From NCBI RefSeq assembly GCF_010730055.1, contig NZ_AP022575.1, positions 1,364,001-1,428,000 on the forward strand: a DNA stretch of 64,000 bases, given 5' to 3'. This DNA comes from Mycobacterium shinjukuense. GTDB taxonomy: Bacteria > Actinomycetota > Actinomycetes > Mycobacteriales > Mycobacteriaceae. Positions within the stretch are counted from its first letter, which is position 1; each line of letters starts with the position of its first letter. A program made the translations under genes and the position numbers. The notes beneath the pieces are model-generated. The model made no database searches, was not told the origin of the DNA, and was given only the letters and a program-made list of their open reading frames with translations. Below are positions 1-9,814 of this stretch, in pieces.

Positions 1-1
1 G

Positions 2-3000
2 GTCATCTCGAATGTGACCGGCCAGCCGGCCGGAGACGACTTCGCGTCGCCGGCGTACTGGCAGCGTCACGTTCGGGAACCGGTGCGATTCGCCGACAGC
101 GTCCGCTGCGCGCACTCGGCCGGCGCCAGCCGTTTCCTCGAAGTCGGCCCCAGCGGCGGTTTGACCGCGTCGATCGACGAGTCGCTGGCCGACGCCGAGG
201 TGATGACCATGCCGGCGCTGCGCAAGGACCGCCCCGAGCCGGAGACCCTGCTCAACGCCGTCGCACGGGGGTTTGTCGCCGGCATGGAGGTGAACTGGCG
301 GGCCACGATCGGCGCGGCCAACTTCGTGGAGCTGCCCACGTATGCCTTTGAGCGCAGACGGTTCTGGCTATCCGGTGACGGTGGTGTGGCCGACGCCGCC
401 GGGCTGGGGTTGGCGGCCGGCGAGCACGCGCTGCTGGGCGCGGTGATCGAGCTGCCGGCCTCGGGTGGGGTGGTGCTGACCGGCCGGCTATCGCTCAGCG
501 TGCAGGGCTGGCTGGCCGACCACGCCGTCGGCGGCGTGGTGATCTTCCCCGGCGCGGGCTTTGTGGAATTGGCGATCCGCGCCGGCGACGAAGTGGGTTG
601 CGGGGTGGTCGACGAGCTGACGTTGGCGGCGCCGCTGGTCTTGCCGGCCAGCGGGCCGGTCGCGGTGCAGGTGGTCGTCGGTGGTCCCAAGGAATCGGGC
701 GGCCGTGCGGTGGCGGTGTATTCGCGCGCCGAGGCCGGTGCCCCCTGGCTGTTGCACGCCGAGGGCTCGCTGAGCGCCGGGTCACCGGGTCCGGCCGCGG
801 CACTGTCGGTGTGGCCGCCGGCCGGTGCGGTGCCGGTGCAGGTCGCCGACGGGTACGAGCGGCTGGCCGCGCGCGGCTACGGGTACGGGCCCGCGTTCCG
901 GGGCTTGACCGCGATGTGGCGCCGCGGTGACGAAGTGTTCGCCGAGGTGGGCCTGCCCGCCGACGCCGCGGTGTCGGTCACCGGGTTCGGGGTTCATCCG
1001 GTGCTGCTGGACGCGGCGTTGCACGCGGTGATCTTGAGCGCCGACGGCGCCGAGGTTCCCGAAGGCTCGGTCATGGTGCCGTTCTCCTGGCACGGCGTGT
1101 CGTTGCACGCCGCGGGCGCCTCGGCGGTGCGGGCGCGGATCGCGCCGGTGGGTGCTGGCCCGCACCCGGGCGGCACCCCCACGGCGGTGTCGATCGAGTT
1201 GGCCGATGCGCTCGGCTTGCCGGTGCTGTCGGTGGCCGCGATGCGGGCCCGGCCGGTGACCGATCGGCAGTTGCGGGCCGCGGTGTCGCGCTCGGCGCCC
1301 GACCGGCTGTTCGAGGTGGTCTGGTCGGCGCAACCGCTGGCCCCGGCGGAGCCGGGGCCGGCGCCGGCGATGGTGTTCGAGTCGGTGCCGGTCGCCGGCG
1401 ACGTGGTGACGGGGGTGTATGCGGCCACGACCGCGGTGCTGCAGGTGTTGCGGTCGTGGCTGGCCGGTGATGAGCCGGGGGTGTTGCTGGTGACGACGCG
1501 CGGCGCGGTGGCGTTGCCGGGGGAGCCCGGCGAAGACATCACCGATCTGGCGGGCGCGGCGGTGTGGGGATTGGTGCGCTCGGCGCAGACCGAGCATCCC
1601 GGGCGGATCGTGCTCGTCGACACCGATGCGGCCCTTGACGATGCCGCCATGGCCGCGGTCCTCGCCGCCGGCGAGCCGCAGGTGTTGTGGCGGGGCGGGC
1701 AGGTCTACACCGCGCGGGTGCGCGGCAGCCGCGCGGTTGGCGGGCTGCTGGTGCCCCCGGGTGACGGGCCGTGGCGGTTGGCGATGAGCACCGCCGGCAC
1801 CTTCGAGAATCTGCGGCTGGAGCCGATTCCCGACGCCGACGCACCGCTGCGGCCCGGGCAGGTCCGGGTCGCGCTGTCCGCCGTTGCCGCCAACTTCCGC
1901 GACGTCATGATCGCGCTGGGGCTCTACCCGGACCCGGACGCGGTCCTGGGCGTCGAGGGGTCCGGCGTCGTCATCGAGGCAGCCACGGCAGCGGCCACGC
2001 GGGATGGCTGTTTCGCGGTCGGTGACCGGGTGATGGGCCTGTTCCCGGAAGGCACCGGCACGATCGCTGTCACCGACCACCGGCTGCTGGTCAAGGTGCC
2101 CAGCGGGTGGTCTTACACCTCCGCCGCCACCGCGTCGGTGGTGTTCGCCACCGCATACTACGCACTGACCGACCTGGCGTCGGTGCGGTCGGGGCAGCGG
2201 ATACTGGTGCACTCCGCCGCCGGGGGGGTGGGCATGGCGGCGGTGCAGCTGGCCCGTCATTGGGGGTTGGAGGTGTTCGCCACCGCTAGCAAGGGCAAGT
2301 GGGACACGTTGCGGACCATGGGTTTTGACGACGACCACATCGCTGATTCGCGCAGCCTGGAGTTCGCGGACAAGTTCCGGGCGGTCACCGGTGGCCGCGG
2401 CGTGGACGTGGTGTTGGACTCGCTGTCCGGGGAGTTCGTGGACGCGTCGCTGGGCCTGGTGGCGTTCGGCGGGACGTTCTTGGAGATGGGCAAGACCGAC
2501 ATCCGCGATCCCGGCACGGTCGCTGAACAGCACCCCGGTGTGCGTTACCGCGCCTTCGACCTCTTCGAGGCGGGGCCGGACCGCATCGGGCAGATCCTGG
2601 CCGAGCTGGCCAACCTGTTCGGTGAGGACGTGCTGCGGCCGTTGCCGGTGACGACGTTTGACGTGCGACGAGCGCCCGCGGCGTTGCGCTATCTGAGCCA
2701 GGCGCGGCACGTGGGCAAGGTCGTGATGAGGATGCCCGGCGCGTGGGCGGCCGGCACGGTGTTGATCACCGGCGGGACCGGGATGGCGGGTTCGGCGTTG
2801 GCCCGTCATCTGGTGACTCGGCACGGGGTGCGTCAGCTGGTGCTGGTCAGCCGCCGCGGCCCGGATGCGCCGGGTGCCGCCGAGTTGGTGGCCGAGTTGC
2901 GGGATGCCGGCGCGCAGGCGCAGGCGGTGGCGTGCGATGCGGCCGATCGGGCGGCGTTGGCCAAGGTCATCGCCGATATTCCGGTGCAGCGTCCCTTGTC

Positions 3001-4084
3001 GGCGGTGGTTCACGCCGCCGGGGTGCTCGACGACGCGGTGGTCACCTCGCTGACTCCCGAACGGATGGAAACGGTGCTGCGGGCCAAGGTGGACGCGGCG
3101 TGGAACCTGCACGAGCTCACCCGCGATCTGGATGTCGCGGCGTTCGTGATGTTTTCGTCGATGGCCGGGCTGGTGGGATCGTCCGGCCAGGCCAACTACG
3201 CGGCCGCCAACTCGTTCTTGGACGCGCTGGCCGCGCACCGGCGGGCCCACGGGCTGCCGGCGATCTCGCTGGGGTGGGGGCTGTGGGATCAGGCCAGCGC
3301 CATGACCGGCGGGTTGGCGACCGTCGACTTCAAACGGTTCGCCCGCGACGGCATCGTGGCCATGTCCTGCGACGAAGCCCTCGCCTTGCTCGACACCGCC
3401 ATGATCGTCGACGAACCGTTCATGCTGCCCGCCCACATCGACCTCGCCGCGCTGCGGGTCAAGTTCGACGGCGGCACGTTGCCGCCCATGTTCGTCGATC
3501 TGATCAACGCGCCGGCCCGGCGCCAGGTGGACGACTCGCTGGCCGCCGCCAAGTCGAAATCAGCACTCCTGCAACGCCTGGAAGGGCTACCCGAAGACGA
3601 ACAGCACGCCGTCCTGCTGGACCTGGTGCGCTCGCACATCGCCACCGTGCTGGGCAACACCAGCGCCGAAGCAATCGACCCCGGCAAGGCGTTTCAGGAG
3701 CTGGGCTTTGATTCGCTGACCGCGGTCGAGATGCGCAACCGGCTCAAATCCGCCACCGGCCTGTCGCTTTCGCCGACCCTCATCTTCGACTACCCGAATT
3801 CCGTCGCGCTGGCCGGGTATATGCATCGCGAGCTGGTCGGCGCGGCACCGCACGACGCGCCCGTCGCCCCAGCACCCGAGGACGCCGACTTGCAACGCAT
3901 CGTGGCCTCCATCCCGGTCAAGCGGCTTCGGCAGGCCGGCGTGCTGGACCTGCTGTTGGCGTTGGCAAACGAAGCCGACGGGAACGGTCAGGCACCCGGC
4001 CCGGAGGGGGACCCCGAGAAGGACATCGCCGACATGGACCTCGACGACCTGGTCACCGTGGCGTTCATGAACGACGACGAGTAG
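2..4084 (+). CDS. pks12: Type I polyketide synthase Pks12, C-terminal module (5' partial)
   Basis: This is the last part of a modular polyketide synthase; the frame is already open at base 2, so the gene begins upstream. Counting from base 2, the order is an acyltransferase tail (about 1-125), a dehydratase with the hot-dog His in ADHAVGG near residue 174, an enoyl reductase with HSAAGGVGMAAVQLA, a ketoreductase with GGTGMAG and the catalytic Tyr in QANYAAANSF, an acyl carrier protein with GFDSL (Ser near 1238), and a short C-terminal tail. In M. tuberculosis, Pks12 has two such modules and makes the mycoketide chain of mannosyl phosphomycoketides in the cytosol. The downstream gene order matches M. 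tuberculosis below Rv2048c, which is why I name pks12 and not another PKS. Confidence 0.9.
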   Translation, partial: VISNVTGQPAGDDFASPAYWQRHVREPVRFADSVRCAHSAGASRFLEVGPSGGLTASIDESLADAEVMTMPALRKDRPEPETLLNAVARGFVAGMEVNWRATIGAANFVELPTYAFERRRFWLSGDGGVADAAGLGLAAGEHALLGAVIELPASGGVVLTGRLSLSVQGWLADHAVGGVVIFPGAGFVELAIRAGDEVGCGVVDELTLAAPLVLPASGPVAVQVVVGGPKESGGRAVAVYSRAEAGAPWLLHAEGSLSAGSPGPAAALSVWPPAGAVPVQVADGYERLAARGYGYGPAFRGLTAMWRRGDEVFAEVGLPADAAVSVTGFGVHPVLLDAALHAVILSADGAEVPEGSVMVPFSWHGVSLHAAGASAVRARIAPVGAGPHPGGTPTAVSIELADALGLPVLSVAAMRARPVTDRQLRAAVSRSAPDRLFEVVWSAQPLAPAEPGPAPAMVFESVPVAGDVVTGVYAATTAVLQVLRSWLAGDEPGVLLVTTRGAVALPGEPGEDITDLAGAAVWGLVRSAQTEHPGRIVLVDTDAALDDAAMAAVLAAGEPQVLWRGGQVYTARVRGSRAVGGLLVPPGDGPWRLAMSTAGTFENLRLEPIPDADAPLRPGQVRVALSAVAANFRDVMIALGLYPDPDAVLGVEGSGVVIEAATAAATRDGCFAVGDRVMGLFPEGTGTIAVTDHRLLVKVPSGWSYTSAATASVVFATAYYALTDLASVRSGQRILVHSAAGGVGMAAVQLARHWGLEVFATASKGKWDTLRTMGFDDDHIADSRSLEFADKFRAVTGGRGVDVVLDSLSGEFVDASLGLVAFGGTFLEMGKTDIRDPGTVAEQHPGVRYRAFDLFEAGPDRIGQILAELANLFGEDVLRPLPVTTFDVRRAPAALRYLSQARHVGKVVMRMPGAWAAGTVLITGGTGMAGSALARHLVTRHGVRQLVLVSRRGPDAPGAAELVAELRDAGAQAQAVACDAADRAALAKVIADIPVQRPLSAVVHAAGVLDDAVVTSLTPERMETVLRAKVDAAWNLHELTRDLDVAAFVMFSSMAGLVGSSGQANYAAANSFLDALAAHRRAHGLPAISLGWGLWDQASAMTGGLATVDFKRFARDGIVAMSCDEALALLDTAMIVDEPFMLPAHIDLAALRVKFDGGTLPPMFVDLINAPARRQVDDSLAAAKSKSALLQRLEGLPEDEQHAVLLDLVRSHIATVLGNTSAEAIDPGKAFQELGFDSLTAVEMRNRLKSATGLSLSPTLIFDYPNSVALAGYMHRELVGAAPHDAPVAPAPEDADLQRIVASIPVKRLRQAGVLDLLLALANEADGNGQAPGPEGDPEKDIADMDLDDLVTVAFMNDDE

Positions 4085-4094
4085 GCGCGTCGGC

Positions 4095-6746
4095 GTGCGG
4101 ATCGCGGTCACCGGGGCCAGCGGAGTGCTCGGTCGCGGCCTCGTCGCCCGGCTGCTCAGCCGGGGCCACGATGTCGCCGGCATCGCCCGTCATCGACCGC
4201 AAAGTTGGCCAAGCTCGGCCGATTTCGTCGCCGGCGACATCCGCGACTCGGTCGCGGTCAGGCGGGCGATAGCGGGTGCGGATGTCGTCGTGCACTGCGC
4301 GTGGGCCCACGGCGGAGACGCCCAGGTCAATATCGGTGGTACCGCCAACGTTCTGCAGGCGATGGCCGAAACCGGGGCCGGGCGAATCGTGTTCACTTCC
4401 TCGGCGCACGTCTATGCAGCCACCGCGGCGCCGGCCGGCGAACACGAGGACCCGGCCCCGGTGTGCACCGAAGGCAGGCACCAGGCCCGCGTCGAGCAGC
4501 TGCTGGCGGACTCGGGGCTGCACTGGGTCGCCATCCGCTGCGCACTCGTCGTCGGCCGAAACGTCGATAACTGGGTGCGCCAGCTGTTTGCCCAGCCGGT
4601 GTTGCCCGCCGGGTCCGTCGACCGGGTCCTGCAGGTGGTGCACACCGACGACGCGCTTCGGCTGTTAACCCGTGCCGCCCTCGACGCCGACATCGGCAGC
4701 GGACCGGTCAATCTCGCGGCCCCCGGCGAGCTGACGTGGCGAGAGATCGCGGCCGCGCTGGGCCGGCCCGTCGTACCGATTCGCCCCGCGGCGCTGCGGA
4801 GCCGGGTCGCGTCGTTGGCCGACCTGGTGCGGGGCGCGCCGCTGATGGACACCACGCGGCTGCGCGACCGGTGGGGATTCCGGCCGGCCTTCAGCGCCGA
4901 CGAATGTGTTGAGGACTTCGCACTGGCGGTGCGCGGCCGGCTCGCCGTGGGCAGCCGCACGATTTCGCTGCCCTGGCGGCTGGCCAATGTCACGGACCTG
5001 CCCGCCGTCGACACCCCGTCGGCGGATGGCGTTGTTCCCAGATTGGCTGGCCCAGAAGGGGATAACGGCGAGTTTGACACGCCGATCGATCCGCGATTCC
5101 CCACGTTTCTGGCCACCAATTTGTCCGAGGCGCTGCCCGGCCCGTTCTCGCCGTCGTCGGCGTCGGTCACCGTGCGCGGCCTGCGTGCCGGCGGGGTCGC
5201 CATCGCCGAACGGCTGCGGCCGGGTGGGGTGATCCAGCGCGAAATCGCCATGCGCACCGTCGCGGTGTTCGCCCACCGGCTCTATGGGGCGATCACCTCG
5301 GCGCATTTCATGGCCGAGACCGTGCCGTTCGCCAAACCCGCCACGATCGTCCGCAATAGCGGGTTCTTCGGCCCCAGCATGGCCTCGCTGCCGATCTTCG
5401 GCGACCAGCGTCCGCCGTCATCGCAATCCCGCCGGGCGCGCAGGCTGGTGCGCACCGTCCGCAACATCGGGGTGTTCGGCGTCAACCTGATCGGCTTGAG
5501 CGCGGGCTCGTCCCGCGATACCCGGGACTATCTGGCCGATGTCAACCGGTTGGAGCGGCTGGCCGGTGACGAGCTGACCGCATTGGACGATGGCCGGCTG
5601 CGGAGCCTGATCCTGTTGGCGCGCGATCACGTGGTGCACGGATGGCTGCTGGCGTCGGGCTCGTTCATGCTGTGCGCCGCGTACAACGTGTTGTTGCGCG
5701 CGCTGTGCGGGCAAGACACCGCACCGACGGCCGGGCCGGACCTAGCCAGTGCGCGGTCGGTCGCAGCGGTGCGGCGGCTGGCGGCGGCCGCGCGGCGCGA
5801 CCCGACCGTCACTCGGCTGCTGGCCGAACCGGGCCAGCGCCTAAAGAAGCTGGCCGTCGAGGCGCCGCAGTTTCATGCGGCGGTGCGAGCCGAGCTGGCG
5901 CTGATCGGGCACCGCGGGCCGGCGGAGGTCGAGATGCTCTCCACCAGCTACAGCGATGATCCCGAATTGCTGGTCCGGATGGTGGCCAAAGCGTTGGACG
6001 CCCCACCCGCGGCGGCCGACGCCGAGCCCACCCGTCCGGTGATTCCGGTGCGGGCCAAGCCCGTTGCGCTGTTGGCCGCGCGGCAACTGCGCGATCGCGA
6101 AGTGCGCCGCGACAAGATGGTGCGCGCCATCTGGGTGCTGCGCGCCCTGCTGCGCGAGCATGGGCGCCGGCTGGCCGATGCCGGTGTCGTCGACGCCGTC
6201 GACGATGTGTTCTACCTGTTGGTTGACGAACTCGATGCGCTCCCGGCCGATGTTTCGGCGCTGGTGGCGCGGCGGCGGGCCGAACATCGCAGGCTGGTTG
6301 CTGTGGTCCCACCCACGGTGTTCAGCGGGAGCTGGCGGCCGTCGGCCGCATCGGCGACGGCACTGACCGGCGGGGACACCCTGCGCGGAGTCGGGGTGTG
6401 CGGGGGCAAAGTGCGTGGCCGGGTGCGAATCGTGCGTCCGGAGACCCTCGACGACCTGCGGCCCGGCGAAATCCTGGTCGCGCAGGTCACCGATGTCGGA
6501 TACACCGCCGCCTTCTGCTATGCGGCGGCCGTGGTGACCGAGCTCGGGGGCCCGATGTCACATGCCGCGGTGGTGGCCCGCGAGTTCGGCTTCCCCTGTG
6601 TGGTCGACGTGGCCGGGGCCACCCGGTTGTTGCCGCCGGGCGCCCTGGTCGAGGTCGACGGCACGACGGGCGAGATTCGGGTGCTCGACGCGGCGTCCGA
6701 CCCGGAGATACGGCTTCGCGATGACGGCGACGAGGACGCCCCGTAG
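4095..6746 (+). CDS. NAD-dependent epimerase / PEP-utilising-enzyme fusion (Rv2047c-like)
   Basis: This 883-residue protein joins two folds. The N-terminal ~280 residues are an extended SDR/epimerase domain opening with a Rossmann GASGVLG motif. The C-terminal ~80 residues carry the mobile phosphohistidine domain of PEP-utilising enzymes, GGPMSHAAVVAREFGFP, with the swivelling His near residue 823. The middle is helical and lacks a recognisable ATP-grasp domain, so a complete PEP synthase or rifampicin phosphotransferase reaction is not supported. The GTG start lies 10 bp after the pks12 stop, so co-transcription is likely. The M. tuberculosis neighbour Rv2047c has the same composition. The substrate is unknown; a role in modifying the Pks12 lipid is only a contextual guess. 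Confidence 0.82.
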   Translation: MRIAVTGASGVLGRGLVARLLSRGHDVAGIARHRPQSWPSSADFVAGDIRDSVAVRRAIAGADVVVHCAWAHGGDAQVNIGGTANVLQAMAETGAGRIVFTSSAHVYAATAAPAGEHEDPAPVCTEGRHQARVEQLLADSGLHWVAIRCALVVGRNVDNWVRQLFAQPVLPAGSVDRVLQVVHTDDALRLLTRAALDADIGSGPVNLAAPGELTWREIAAALGRPVVPIRPAALRSRVASLADLVRGAPLMDTTRLRDRWGFRPAFSADECVEDFALAVRGRLAVGSRTISLPWRLANVTDLPAVDTPSADGVVPRLAGPEGDNGEFDTPIDPRFPTFLATNLSEALPGPFSPSSASVTVRGLRAGGVAIAERLRPGGVIQREIAMRTVAVFAHRLYGAITSAHFMAETVPFAKPATIVRNSGFFGPSMASLPIFGDQRPPSSQSRRARRLVRTVRNIGVFGVNLIGLSAGSSRDTRDYLADVNRLERLAGDELTALDDGRLRSLILLARDHVVHGWLLASGSFMLCAAYNVLLRALCGQDTAPTAGPDLASARSVAAVRRLAAAARRDPTVTRLLAEPGQRLKKLAVEAPQFHAAVRAELALIGHRGPAEVEMLSTSYSDDPELLVRMVAKALDAPPAAADAEPTRPVIPVRAKPVALLAARQLRDREVRRDKMVRAIWVLRALLREHGRRLADAGVVDAVDDVFYLLVDELDALPADVSALVARRRAEHRRLVAVVPPTVFSGSWRPSAASATALTGGDTLRGVGVCGGKVRGRVRIVRPETLDDLRPGEILVAQVTDVGYTAAFCYAAAVVTELGGPMSHAAVVAREFGFPCVVDVAGATRLLPPGALVEVDGTTGEIRVLDAASDPEIRLRDDGDEDAP

Positions 6747-6856
6747 GTCGGCAGCCAAACGCCGTGCCCACCCCGTCGGGCGGCGGCACCGACCGCAGGC
6801 ACCCGAACGGCTGCCGGCTTGGTCGGGTCCCCGACGAGTCGGCTACCGTCGGGGTC

Positions 6857-8362
6857 ATGCACGAGCGCACCGTCCGTGCACGCACGGCCACCGGGATCGT
6901 GGAAGGCTTCACGCGCGACGGCGTGAACCGCTGGCGCTCCATCCCGTATGCGCGGCCACCGGTGGGGCCGCTGCGCTTCCGGGCGCCGCAACCCGCGCAG
7001 CCCTGGCCGGGTGTGCGGCACTGCCACGCGTTCGCCAACTGCGCACCCCAGCGGCGTCGCTACACCATGCTCGGGATCGGCAAGTACCAGCCCATGAGCG
7101 AGGACTGCCTCACCCTCAACGTCGTCACACCCGAGCAACCGACCACCCAACCGCTGCCGGTCATGTTCTTCGTTCACGGCGGCGGGTACATCCTGGGCAG
7201 CTCGGCCACCCCGCTGTATGACGGCGCTGCGCTGGCACGCCGCGGCTGCGTGTACGTGTCGGTCAACTACCGCGTCGGCGCCCTCGGCTGCCTGGACCTG
7301 TCGTCGCTGTCCACCCCGGACGTCACCCTCGAGAGCAACGTGTACCTGCGCGATCTGGTGCTGGCGCTGCGCTGGGTTCGCGACAACATCGCCGAATTCG
7401 GCGGTGACCCCGACAACGTCACCATCTTCGGCGAAAGCGCCGGCGCGCACATCACCGCCACGCTGTTGGCGGTGCCCGCCGCCCAAGGCCTGTTCGCCCG
7501 GGTGATCTCGGAAAGCCCGGCGTCCGGCATGGTGCGTTCGCGCGAGATCGCCGCCGAATTCGCCGCCCGCTTCGTCCGTCTGCTCGGCGTGCGCACCCGG
7601 GACGCGGCCGGCGCGCTGATGACCGCATCGGCTGGACATCTGGTGGCGGCGCAGCACCGGCTGATCGAGCAGGGCATGAAGAAACGGCTGGGCGCCTTCC
7701 CGCTTGGTCCGGTGTTCGGCGACGACGTGTTGCCCGTGGAACCGGTCGAGGCGATGCGACACGGACGGGCGCACAAAGTGCCGCTCATCGTGGGAACCAA
7801 CGCCGAAGAGGGCCGGCTGTTCACCCGCTTCCTGGGGATGTTGCCGACCAATGAAGCCATGGTCGAAGAGCTGCTGGCCAATGTGGAACCGGCTGCCCGC
7901 CAACGCATTACCGCCGCCTACCCGAACTATCCCAAGCCGCAAGCATGCATCCAGCTCGGTGGTGATTTCGCCTTCGGCACGGCCGCCTGGCAGATCGCCG
8001 AGGCGCACGGCGTCCACGCGCCGACGTATCTGTACCGCTATGACTACGCACCGCGGACACTGCGCTGGTCGGGTTTGGGCGCCACCCATGCCACCGAGCT
8101 GTTCGCCGTCTTCGACATCTACCGCACCAGGTTCGGCGCCCTGCTGACCGCGGCGGCCGATCGGCGTGCCGCGCTGCGCGTCAGCAACGAGGTGCAACGA
8201 CGGTGGCGGGAGTTCAGCCGAACCGGGGTGCCCGGCGACGACTGGCCGGCCCACACCCACACCGACCGGGCCGTCATGGTGTTCGACCGCAAATGCCGCA
8301 TCGAGTTTGATCCGCATCGGCATCGCCGGATGGCCTGGGACGGCTTCACCCTGGCACGCTGA
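6857..8362 (+). CDS. lipT: Type B carboxylesterase LipT
   Basis: This is a serine carboxylesterase of the alpha/beta-hydrolase fold, about 501 residues, close to the usual length of LipT. The nucleophile elbow GESAGA places the catalytic Ser at residue 194, and the oxyanion-hole segment FVHGGGY is near residue 103. The N-terminus TATGIVEGF and the IPYARPP motif are characteristic of the family. I chose the ATG at 6857 because homologues start at this point; the frame stays open upstream to 6764 but that extension has no family similarity. In M. tuberculosis lppI lies between Rv2047c and lipT; here the 110-bp gap holds no such gene. It should hydrolyse short-chain esters. Confidence 0.87.
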   Translation: MHERTVRARTATGIVEGFTRDGVNRWRSIPYARPPVGPLRFRAPQPAQPWPGVRHCHAFANCAPQRRRYTMLGIGKYQPMSEDCLTLNVVTPEQPTTQPLPVMFFVHGGGYILGSSATPLYDGAALARRGCVYVSVNYRVGALGCLDLSSLSTPDVTLESNVYLRDLVLALRWVRDNIAEFGGDPDNVTIFGESAGAHITATLLAVPAAQGLFARVISESPASGMVRSREIAAEFAARFVRLLGVRTRDAAGALMTASAGHLVAAQHRLIEQGMKKRLGAFPLGPVFGDDVLPVEPVEAMRHGRAHKVPLIVGTNAEEGRLFTRFLGMLPTNEAMVEELLANVEPAARQRITAAYPNYPKPQACIQLGGDFAFGTAAWQIAEAHGVHAPTYLYRYDYAPRTLRWSGLGATHATELFAVFDIYRTRFGALLTAAADRRAALRVSNEVQRRWREFSRTGVPGDDWPAHTHTDRAVMVFDRKCRIEFDPHRHRRMAWDGFTLAR

Positions 8363-8413
8363 CGCGCCGACGGGCCCACGGTCCGGCGGCACCACGGCGA
8401 TATGGTGGACATC

Positions 8414-8974
8414 GTGCGAGCGTTGATCATCGTCGACGTCCAAAACGATTTCTGCGAGGGCGGCTCGCTGCCGGTGAGCGGCGCCCACGCGGTGGTCCGC
8501 AGGATCAACGACTATCTCGCTTCCGGGCCCGGCTACCAGCACATCGTGGCCACCCAGGACTTCCATATCGACCCCGGCGACCACTTTTCCGATCACCCGG
8601 ACTTTGCGACGTCATGGCCACCGCATTGCCGCGCGGGCAGCCCGGGGGCCGAGTTCGACCCCGACCTCGACACCGGCCCCATCGAGGCCGTCTTCCGCAA
8701 GGGTGCCTATTCCGCGGCCTACAGCGGCTTCGAAGGCGTCGACGATAACCGGACACCGCTGCTGGAGTGGCTGCGGAAACGGGGGGTCGATAAGGTCGAC
8801 GTGGTTGGTCTGGCCACCGACCACTGCGTGCGTCGCACCGCCGAAGACGCGGCCCGGGCCGGCTTTGCCACCCGGGTGCTGCTGGACCTGACCGCGGGTG
8901 TGTCGGCGGAAACGACCGAACGGGCGCTGCACGACATGCGGGCCGCCAGCATCACGTTGGTCGGAAGCCGCTGA
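8414..8974 (+). CDS. pncA: Pyrazinamidase/nicotinamidase PncA
   Basis: PncA hydrolyses nicotinamide to nicotinate in NAD salvage and activates the drug pyrazinamide. At 186 residues it equals the M. tuberculosis enzyme. With the GTG start at 8414 the numbering aligns exactly: catalytic Asp8, Lys96 and Cys138, and metal ligands Asp49, His51, His57 and His71 are all present. His57 is intact, unlike the M. bovis His57Asp form. An in-frame ATG at 8402 would add only four residues. The stop codon overlaps the next ATG by one base (TGATG), so the two genes are translationally coupled. Confidence 0.95.
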   Translation: MRALIIVDVQNDFCEGGSLPVSGAHAVVRRINDYLASGPGYQHIVATQDFHIDPGDHFSDHPDFATSWPPHCRAGSPGAEFDPDLDTGPIEAVFRKGAYSAAYSGFEGVDDNRTPLLEWLRKRGVDKVDVVGLATDHCVRRTAEDAARAGFATRVLLDLTAGVSAETTERALHDMRAASITLVGSR

Positions 8975-9771
8975 TGACGCTGCCCAAGCGGGACGACCTG
9001 CTGGCCGCGGTCGAGCGGTCGCCACGGGCGGCCGCGGCGCACGACCGGGCCGGCTGGGTAGGTCTGTTCACCGGCGACGGCCGGGTGGAAGACCCGGTGG
9101 GCTCGCGGCCGCACGTGGGGCATGAGCAGATCGGCCTGTTCTTCGACACCTTCATCGGTCCGCGCGACATCACGTTCCACCGCGACCTGGACATCGTCTG
9201 CGGCTCGGTCGTGGTGCGCGATGTCGAACTTGAGGTGGCGATGGGTCCGGGCGTCACGATGTTCGTTCCCGCCTTCCTGCGATACGACCTGCGAGAGGTC
9301 AACGGCCAGTGGAAGATCGCCGAACTCCGGGCGTACTGGGACCTGCCGGCGATGATGCTGCAGTTCCTGCGACGCGGATCGCCGGCGATGGCGCCCGCCC
9401 TGAAACTCTCCCGTGGGTTGATCGGCAACCAGGGCCTGCGCGGCACCGCGGGCTTCATGGCGGGCTTTCGCCGGGCGGGTGCGCGGCACCAGACGCTGGT
9501 GGAGACCTTCCTCGACGCGGTCGTGCGGGGCGACAACGTCGCCGGGCGGCGTGTGCTGTCACCTTCTGCGGCAATAACTTTGGGCGACGACGACGTGCTC
9601 GACCTGGCCGAACTCGGCGAACAGCTCCGCGGGGGGCGGTGGTCGAAGATGACCGGGGCCGGGCCCACGGTCACGGTCTCACTGGCTACGGATCACGGGC
9701 GGGGCATCTTGTTCGCCGAGCTGGCCTGGCGGGGCAACGACATCAACCGTATTCGTTACTTTCCGGCCTGA
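8974..9771 (+). CDS. SnoaL/ketosteroid-isomerase-like protein (Rv2042c homologue)
   Basis: This 265-residue protein contains an NTF2-like fold. Residues 1-~125 look like a SnoaL-type domain (AAAHDRAGWVGLFTGDGRVEDPVGSRPHVG), and the C-terminal half (about 165-265) repeats the pattern more weakly with HQTLVETFLDAVVRGD. It directly overlaps pncA, as Rv2042c follows pncA in M. tuberculosis, and is presumably co-translated. No catalytic function can be assigned from the sequence. Proteins of this fold bind small hydrophobic ligands or act as isomerases, and a NAD-salvage link is only inferred from the coupling. Confidence 0.8.
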   Translation: MTLPKRDDLLAAVERSPRAAAAHDRAGWVGLFTGDGRVEDPVGSRPHVGHEQIGLFFDTFIGPRDITFHRDLDIVCGSVVVRDVELEVAMGPGVTMFVPAFLRYDLREVNGQWKIAELRAYWDLPAMMLQFLRRGSPAMAPALKLSRGLIGNQGLRGTAGFMAGFRRAGARHQTLVETFLDAVVRGDNVAGRRVLSPSAAITLGDDDVLDLAELGEQLRGGRWSKMTGAGPTVTVSLATDHGRGILFAELAWRGNDINRIRYFPA

Positions 9772-9814
9772 CCGGGCCCGGGGGGCGAACCACACCCGGA
9801 TCGAGTAGTAAGGA

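Noticed and set aside
782..3436. Open frame of 884 codons on the minus strand
   Set aside because: It is antisense to the pks12 frame, is very rich in His, Arg and Pro, and has no motif. It is a GC-rich shadow of the real gene.
6518..8596. Long minus-strand open frame (692 codons)
   Set aside because: It is antisense to lipT and pncA, whose catalytic motifs are clear on the plus strand.
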